From an uncultured Blautia sp. (GTDB lineage: Bacteria; Bacillota; Clostridia; Lachnospirales; Lachnospiraceae): a stretch of DNA of 10,960 bases. The stretch spans positions 1 to 10,960 of the forward strand of contig UQJE01000078.1 of assembly GCA_900541345.1 (NCBI GenBank), read 5' to 3'. The position numbers and the translations under genes are program-made. Every line of letters starts with the position of its first letter. The stretch's first letter is position 1. Below the pieces are notes generated by a model. That model saw nothing but the letters and a program-made list of their open reading frames with translations. It was not told where the DNA came from and made no database searches. Of the stretch, positions 6,065-10,960 are shown piece by piece.

Positions 6065-8444
6065 ATTTTTTGAATTCCACGATGGTTACTCCGGCATCTC
6101 CCTCACCAAATTCTCCCAGCCGGAAGGATTCCACATGTTTCTGACGTTTCAGATAATTGTGGACACCTTTTCGGAGAGCGCCGGTTCCTTTTCCATGAAC
6201 AATGCGCACACTCTTCATATGTGCGATGTAGGCGTCGTCAAGATATTTGTCAAGTTCTGCGATTGCTTCGTCAACAGTCTTTCCGAGAAGATTGATTTCC
6301 GTGGAAATGCTGGCAGACTTTGACATGCGGATTTTTCCTGCTCCTGTGCGCTGCATGGAGGCGGTTTTGATAACCGGTTCGTCAACTAGCTCAAGGTCAG
6401 AAATATGTACTTTGGAACGGATAATTCCTGTCTGCACGAAGAGATATCCCTTTGAGTCGGGACGGCTGCTTACAGTTCCTGTAAGATTCATACTGAGAAC
6501 CTTTACGGAATCTCCAAGAGAAAGGTCTTTTGCAGATAGTTCTTTTTTTGGTTTTTTTACTTCTTTTTTCTGAGACATGCCTTTTTCCGCTTTTGACATA
6601 CGTTCGCGGATAGCCTGGCGTTCCCGTTCCATTGCGGCTGTGTCTACGTGGTCTTTCTGGAATTTATGGAAGGCTTTCATTGTCTGGTCGGCATACTCTT
6701 TGGCTTCTCTTAAAATGGTATGAGCTTCCTCGTTTGCCTGACGGATAATGCGGTCTTTCCGCTCATCCAGTTTCTCCTGCTTGGATTCCAGCAGGGATTT
6801 TAAGGTTTCGATTTCCTGTTTGTACCGGGCTGCTTCTTCGCGCTCTTTTTCCAGAGTAATACGGTTCTGCTCAAGAGAAGAAAGCATATCCTCAAAGGAT
6901 TCATCCTGCTCGCTTATCTGCTCCTTGGCCTTCTCAATGATGTAGTCGGGAAGTCCTAGTTTTGAGGAGATAGCAAAGGCGTTACTTTTCCCCGGAACAC
7001 CGATTAACAGGCGGTAGGTGGGGCGAAGTGTTTCAACATCAAATTCACAGCAGGCATTTTCCACACCTGGAGTGGAAAGCGCGTAGACCTTCAGTTCACT
7101 GTAATGCGTGGTTGCCATTGTGCGAATGCCTCTCTCATGAAGGTGGGAGAGAATGGAAATGGCAAGGGCAGCGCCTTCTGTAGGGTCAGTTCCTGCGCCA
7201 AGTTCATCGAAGAGAACAAGAGAGCGATTGTCTGCTTTTTTGAGGAAGGACACTACGTTTGTCATATGAGAAGAAAAAGTACTCAATGACTGTTCAATGC
7301 TCTGTTCATCTCCAATATCTGCGTAAACTTCATGGAAAACAGAAAGCTCAGAGCGATCATATGCGGGGATATGAAGTCCGGATTGTCCCATCATGGTGAG
7401 CAGTCCCACTGTTTTTAAGGATACCGTTTTTCCGCCTGTATTTGGTCCTGTTACAACAAGAAGGTCGAAATCTTCTCCAAGGCGAACATCAATGGGAACA
7501 GCTTTTTTCTTGTCAATAAGTGGATGGCGGGCTTTTCGGAGGTGAATGCGGCCTTCTTCATTAAAAATAGGTTCGGTGGCATTCATATCCATAGCCAGTG
7601 CAGCTCTTGCGAAAATAAAATCAAGCTGTACGAGAATTTCCAGGTCTGTGAGGATTTCTTCTCTGGAAAGAGCAGTCTGCTCGCTTAAATTCGCAAGAAT
7701 GACCTCAATTTCTTTCTGTTCCTGAAGCTCCAGTTCCCTGATATCATTATTTAATTTTACAACTGCCATAGGCTCGATAAAAAGGGTGGAGCCTGTGGAG
7801 GACTGATCGTGGATCATTCCCGGAACCTGTCCTTTATACTCTGCCTTTACAGGAATACAGTAGCGTCCGTTTCGCATGGTAATGACAGCATCTTGAAGAT
7901 AATTCCGTGCACCTCCGTTTACAAGAGAGGAGAGCTGTGTGTGAATTTTATCGTTTACGATTTTCATGCTGCGGCGAATCTGGCGGAGCGTACTGCTGGC
8001 GTCGTCGCTTATTTCATCTTCTGAGAGGATACATCTTCGGATTTCCGTTGATAGGGGAGTGAGAGGCTCCAGGTTCTGAAACATTCCGTCAAGAGAATCC
8101 GGAAGGGCATCACTTCTGTCATTTCTGGAATAAGCTTTCACCCGGTTTGTATTTTCAAGAAGGCTGCATATAGAAAGCAGCTCCGGGATTCCAAGAGTGC
8201 TGCCGATTTCCAGACGCTTTAAAGAGCCGCGAACATCCTTTACACTTCCAAAGGAAATGCTTCCTTTTTGGAAGAGGCGAGTAAGAGCATCTTTTGTCTG
8301 TGTCTGAAGTCTTCTGATTTCTTCTATATCTGTGAATGGAGAAAGCCTGCGGCAAAGCTCTTTTCCCATAGGGGAAGATGCTTTCTCTGTAAGCTGCTCG
8401 ATAATTTTGTTGTACTCTAATGCTTTGTATGCTTTTTGATTCAT
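6063..8444 (-). CDS. mutS2: MutS2 family ATPase with C-terminal Smr domain
   Basis: The 793-residue length is normal for MutS2, which lacks the mismatch-recognition domain of MutS. Residues 1-300 form the MutS core/lever. The ABC-type ATPase follows, with Walker A GPNTGGKT (333-340), switch STFSSHM (388-394), Walker B LVLFDELGAGTDP (D413, E414) and an H-loop TTHYSEL. A long coiled coil spans about 505-625, then a basic stretch and an SH3/KOW-like segment (640-690). The Smr domain is 715-793 with HGKGTG (H750 onward). The Smr LDLR motif is replaced by INLLG (717-721), so nuclease activity by the known mechanism is doubtful. MutS2 has been linked to suppression of recombination and, in Bacillus subtilis, to splitting collided ribosomes; which applies here is not shown. 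The ATG is preceded by AGGAG (8454-8450). It is first of a three-gene run with the two-component genes. Confidence 0.96.
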   Translation of the reverse strand: MNQKAYKALEYNKIIEQLTEKASSPMGKELCRRLSPFTDIEEIRRLQTQTKDALTRLFQKGSISFGSVKDVRGSLKRLEIGSTLGIPELLSICSLLENTNRVKAYSRNDRSDALPDSLDGMFQNLEPLTPLSTEIRRCILSEDEISDDASSTLRQIRRSMKIVNDKIHTQLSSLVNGGARNYLQDAVITMRNGRYCIPVKAEYKGQVPGMIHDQSSTGSTLFIEPMAVVKLNNDIRELELQEQKEIEVILANLSEQTALSREEILTDLEILVQLDFIFARAALAMDMNATEPIFNEEGRIHLRKARHPLIDKKKAVPIDVRLGEDFDLLVVTGPNTGGKTVSLKTVGLLTMMGQSGLHIPAYDRSELSVFHEVYADIGDEQSIEQSLSTFSSHMTNVVSFLKKADNRSLVLFDELGAGTDPTEGAALAISILSHLHERGIRTMATTHYSELKVYALSTPGVENACCEFDVETLRPTYRLLIGVPGKSNAFAISSKLGLPDYIIEKAKEQISEQDESFEDMLSSLEQNRITLEKEREEAARYKQEIETLKSLLESKQEKLDERKDRIIRQANEEAHTILREAKEYADQTMKAFHKFQKDHVDTAAMERERQAIRERMSKAEKGMSQKKEVKKPKKELSAKDLSLGDSVKVLSMNLTGTVSSRPDSKGYLFVQTGIIRSKVHISDLELVDEPVIKTASMQRTGAGKIRMSKSASISTEINLLGKTVDEAIAELDKYLDDAYIAHMKSVRIVHGKGTGALRKGVHNYLKRQKHVESFRLGEFGEGDAGVTIVEFKK

Positions 8445-8502
8445 AATATCTCCTGTTTCTTTGTAATGCTGTTATAGAATCGTGGGAAATTCCAATATTT
8501 CT

Positions 8503-8531
8503 ATTGTACATGATTTCTGTGGCAATGAAAA
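8503..8531 (-). promoter_or_regulatory. Candidate promoter of the mutS2 run
   Basis: On the minus strand, TTTTCA (8531-8526) and TACAAT (8508-8503) are separated by 17 bases. The -10 matches consensus at five of six positions and the -35 at four of six. Transcription would start about 50 bases before the mutS2 ATG. Confidence 0.5.
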
Positions 8532-8548
8532 GGAAAATATGTTATATT
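8520..8548 (+). promoter_or_regulatory. Candidate promoter of the yhaM-rlmD pair
   Basis: TATATT (8543-8548) is a five-of-six -10 match. A poor -35, TGGCAA (8520-8525), lies 17 bases upstream. It faces away from the mutS2 promoter, and the two -35 regions interleave, so the two transcripts could influence each other. The leader would be about 65 bases. Confidence 0.4.
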
Positions 8549-8560
8549 ATATAGCAAAGC

Positions 8561-8593
8561 TTTACATTTGCCTTTTTTGAGGCAGACAGTAAA
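8561..8593 (+). other. Hairpin in the yhaM leader
   Basis: TTTAC (8561-8565) pairs with GTAAA (8589-8593). After a small internal loop, TTTGCC (8567-8572) pairs with GGCAGA (8581-8586) through one G-T wobble, closing an eight-base T-rich loop. It ends 27 bases before the yhaM ATG. No known riboswitch class is recognised; the role is unknown. Confidence 0.35.
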
Positions 8594-8620
8594 TATACCA
8601 GTTTAGAAAGGCAGAAAATT

Positions 8621-9568
8621 ATGCGTTTTATAAATGAATTACACGAAGGCGACAGAATCAGTGGGATTTATCTCTGCAAGCAGAAAAGTTCCGCTGTGAC
8701 AAAAAACGGAAAGCCATATGAAAATGTGATCCTGCAGGATAAGACGGGAACAATTGACGCAAAGATATGGGATCCCAATTCTCTTGGAATTGATGAGTTT
8801 GACGCTCTTGACTATGTAGATATTATGGGAGATGTAACCAGTTTTGCGGGAGCAATGCAGGTAAGCATCAAAAGAGCCCGCAAGGCAGGAGAAGGGGAGT
8901 ATAATCCGGCGGATTATCTTCCTGTCAGTGAAAACAGTACAGATGATATGTACGCGCAGCTTCTTACTATGATACATAGTGTGAAAAATCCCTATTTGTC
9001 CGCACTTCTTAAAAAACTTTTTGTAGAAGATGAAGAGTTTTTGCAGGTGTTTAAAGGACATTCCGCAGCAAAAACTGTCCATCACGGATTTATCGGAGGC
9101 CTTATGGAGCATACATTAAGTGTTTCAAGACTGTGTGACTACATGGCAGGGGCTTATCCATTATTAAAAAGAGATTTGCTGATCAGTGCAGCGCTTCTCC
9201 ATGATATTGGAAAAACAAGAGAGCTTTCTCCATTTCCGATTAATGATTATACAGATGAAGGTCAGCTTCTCGGTCATATTGTAATCGGTTCTCAGATGAT
9301 TCATGATATGGCAAGAGAAATCCCGGATTTTCCGGTTGACCTGGAAAACCAGTTGATTCACTGCATTCTTGCACATCACGGAGAGCTGGAATACGGTTCC
9401 CCGAAAAAACCGGCGCTTGCGGAAGCTGTGGCTCTGAACCTTGCGGACAACACAGATGCCCGTATGGAAACACTTACAGAAATTTTTGCAGCAGACAAAG
9501 GGAAAAAGGAGTGGCTTGGTTATAACCGCCTTTTTGAATCAAATATAAGAAGAACAGGAGATTTATAA
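8621..9568 (+). CDS. yhaM: YhaM-family 3'-5' exoribonuclease (OB fold plus HD domain)
   Basis: This 315-residue protein matches the YhaM family of Firmicute 3'-5' exoribonucleases, which trim RNA and single-stranded DNA using a metal-dependent HD domain. Residues 8-90 form an OB-fold nucleic-acid-binding domain (GDRISGIYLC, then LQDKTGTIDAKIWD). The HD domain covers about 150-290 with the metal ligands in order: H164 in MEHTL, H194-D195 in LLHDIGK, H219 in LLGHI, H252/H253 in LAHHGE, and D276 in LADNTDA. Length and motif order are as usual. The ATG at 8621 follows a modest GAAAGG site nine bases upstream. The next gene starts five bases after the stop, so the two are probably one operon. I name it from family resemblance; substrate preference in this organism is unknown. 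Confidence 0.93.
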   Translation: MRFINELHEGDRISGIYLCKQKSSAVTKNGKPYENVILQDKTGTIDAKIWDPNSLGIDEFDALDYVDIMGDVTSFAGAMQVSIKRARKAGEGEYNPADYLPVSENSTDDMYAQLLTMIHSVKNPYLSALLKKLFVEDEEFLQVFKGHSAAKTVHHGFIGGLMEHTLSVSRLCDYMAGAYPLLKRDLLISAALLHDIGKTRELSPFPINDYTDEGQLLGHIVIGSQMIHDMAREIPDFPVDLENQLIHCILAHHGELEYGSPKKPALAEAVALNLADNTDARMETLTEIFAADKGKKEWLGYNRLFESNIRRTGDL

Positions 9569-9573
9569 TCCAG

Positions 9574-10960
9574 ATGGAATACCGCAAAAACGATATTGTT
9601 ACATTAGACATTGAAGATTGCGGAGTAGACGGTGAAGGTATCGGAAAAGCTGATGGCTTCACCGTTTTTGTCAAAGATGCAGTCATCGGAGACAGGGTAA
9701 CCGCAAAAATTATGAAAGCGAAAAAAAATTACGGATATGGAAGGCTGATGGAAATTTTAAAACCGTCTCCATACAGAGCGGAGCCAAAGTGTGCATTTGC
9801 CCGTCAGTGCGGCGGCTGTCAGCTTCAGGCACTTTCTTATGAGCAGCAGCTTGCTTTTAAAGAAAAAAAGGTGCGCGGGCACCTGGAGCGAATCGGCGGC
9901 TTTACAGAGCTTCCTATGGAGCCGATCATTGGAATGGATGAACCGTATCATTACCGAAACAAAGCGCAGTTTCCTGTCGGGAAAAATAAAGAAGGACGTA
10001 TTATTACAGGGTTTTATGCAGGACGGACCCACACCATCATAGAAAATCGAGACTGCGCTCTGGGAGTTTCGCAGAATAAGGAAGTTCTCGATCGGGTAAT
10101 CGCACATATGGAAGCATACGGAATTGAACCATATAACGAAGAGACAGGGAAGGGACTTGTGCGTCATATTTTAATCCGATACGGCTTTTTTACAGGAGAG
10201 GTGATGGTGTGTCTTGTTTTAAATGGAAGCTCCATTCCGCAAAAAGAGACACTGATCGAGCATCTTCTTGAAATTCCGGGAATGACAAGTATTACTATCA
10301 ATGTGAATAAAAAGCGAAGCAACGTAATTCTTGGAGAGGAAATCAGACTTCTCTGGGGCAAACCCTACATTACAGATAAGATAGGAGATATTTCCTACCA
10401 GATTTCTCCACTTTCCTTTTTCCAGGTCAACCCGCTTCAGACAGGAAAGCTTTACAGCAAAGCTTTGGAGTACGCAGACCTTCACGGCGAGGAAACAGTA
10501 TGGGACCTTTACTGCGGCATCGGAACAATTTCTCTTTTTCTTGCCCAGAAGGCAAAGTTTGTCCGCGGTGTGGAAATTATTCCGGCAGCCATTGAAAATG
10601 CAAACGATAATGCACGATTAAACAGCATTGAAAATGTAGAGTTTTTCGTGGGAAAAGCAGAGGAAGTTCTTCCGGCAGAATACAAAAAGAATGGTATTTA
10701 TGCGGATGTGATTGTAGTGGATCCGCCAAGAAAGGGGTGCGAGGAATCCCTGCTTGCTACAATGATAGAAATGCAGCCGAAGCGGATTGTGTATGTAAGC
10801 TGTGATTCCGCTACACTTGCAAGAGATTTGAAATATCTTTGCGAAAGAGGATATGAGCTTAGGAAGGTTTGTCCTGTGGATCAGTTCGGTGGGACTGTGC
10901 ATGTTGAGACGGTTGTCTTGTTGGGTAGGAAAAAATCCACCGAGGATATGGTATATGCGT
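9574..10960 (+). CDS. rlmD: 23S rRNA uracil-5-methyltransferase, TrmA/RlmD family (3' partial)
   Basis: The frame is open from the ATG at 9574 to the right edge (462 residues, no stop), so the 3' end is missing. It should transfer a methyl group from S-adenosylmethionine to C5 of uracil in 23S rRNA. Residues 1-63 are a TRAM RNA-binding domain. Four cysteines (C73, C79, C82, C161), spaced Cx5Cx2C plus a distant fourth, form the iron-sulphur site typical of RlmD. The methyltransferase domain shows QVNPLQT (284-290), SAM-binding DLYCGIGT (311-318), VDPPRKGC (382-389), the catalytic cysteine in YVSCDSATLARDL (C410), and the general base E445 in HVE. Firmicute members may modify U747, U1939 or both, so RlmCD is an alternative name. 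AGGAG (9556-9560) lies 13 bases upstream, inside the end of yhaM. About ten residues already extend past the usual end of the fold. Confidence 0.94.
   Translation, partial: MEYRKNDIVTLDIEDCGVDGEGIGKADGFTVFVKDAVIGDRVTAKIMKAKKNYGYGRLMEILKPSPYRAEPKCAFARQCGGCQLQALSYEQQLAFKEKKVRGHLERIGGFTELPMEPIIGMDEPYHYRNKAQFPVGKNKEGRIITGFYAGRTHTIIENRDCALGVSQNKEVLDRVIAHMEAYGIEPYNEETGKGLVRHILIRYGFFTGEVMVCLVLNGSSIPQKETLIEHLLEIPGMTSITINVNKKRSNVILGEEIRLLWGKPYITDKIGDISYQISPLSFFQVNPLQTGKLYSKALEYADLHGEETVWDLYCGIGTISLFLAQKAKFVRGVEIIPAAIENANDNARLNSIENVEFFVGKAEEVLPAEYKKNGIYADVIVVDPPRKGCEESLLATMIEMQPKRIVYVSCDSATLARDLKYLCERGYELRKVCPVDQFGGTVHVETVVLLGRKKSTEDMVYA

Larger units (their letters stand above)
8445..8620. promoter_or_regulatory. 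Divergent intergenic region between mutS2 and yhaM
   Basis: These 176 bases separate two divergent transcription units and hold both candidate promoters, the leader hairpin and the two ribosome binding sites. The GGAAATTCC palindrome at 8485-8493, in the mutS2 leader, is too short to name as an operator. No small gene or tRNA is seen. Confidence 0.7.

Noticed and set aside
5778..6323. 181-codon plus-strand open frame over the regulator and mutS2 junction
   Set aside because: It lies antisense to two well-supported genes and has no family resemblance.
1..10960. Prophage, insertion sequence, CRISPR array, toxin-antitoxin or defence island
   Set aside because: No transposase, integrase, phage structural gene, regularly spaced repeats or paired small toxin genes are visible, and codon use looks even across the window.

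Overview
The window looks like chromosomal DNA from a low-to-moderate GC Firmicute. The best fit is Clostridia of the Lachnospiraceae type: AGGAGG-like ribosome binding sites, AT-rich codon use, and close matches to Firmicute forms of adenine deaminase, MutS2, YhaM and RlmD/RlmCD. This placement is inference from protein character; no rRNA or other marker is present. I see no prophage, insertion sequence, CRISPR array or tRNA.

Layout, left to right. (1) 1-2082, plus strand: the 3' part of a large c-di-GMP protein with a C-terminal piece of an EAL phosphodiesterase domain, two PAS-like regions and a GGDEF cyclase domain. Its 5' end is outside the window, and the first 60 bases are a perfect 22-bp inverted repeat around a 16-base loop. 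(2) 2210-3937, plus strand: adenine deaminase (ade), apparently with its own promoter. (3) 8444-3939, minus strand: a tight three-gene run, mutS2, then an OmpR-type response regulator, then its sensor histidine kinase. The kinase gene converges on ade with one base between the stop codons. (4) 8621 to the right edge, plus strand: a YhaM-type 3'-5' exoribonuclease, then, five bases after its stop, a TrmA/RlmD-family 23S rRNA uracil-5-methyltransferase whose 3' end is cut off. A 176-bp divergent promoter region (8445-8620) separates this pair from mutS2.

How they fit together. The left gene makes and/or degrades the second messenger c-di-GMP. Ade salvages adenine to hypoxanthine. The mutS2 run joins a DNA or ribosome maintenance ATPase to an envelope-sensing two-component system. 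The divergent pair handles RNA turnover and rRNA modification. Most of this is ordinary core-genome content. The points that merit a second look are the terminal inverted repeat, the EAL-before-GGDEF architecture, the mutS2/two-component coupling, the degenerate LDLR motif in the MutS2 Smr domain, and small structured elements at the ade/kinase junction and in the yhaM leader. I found no convincing undescribed system.
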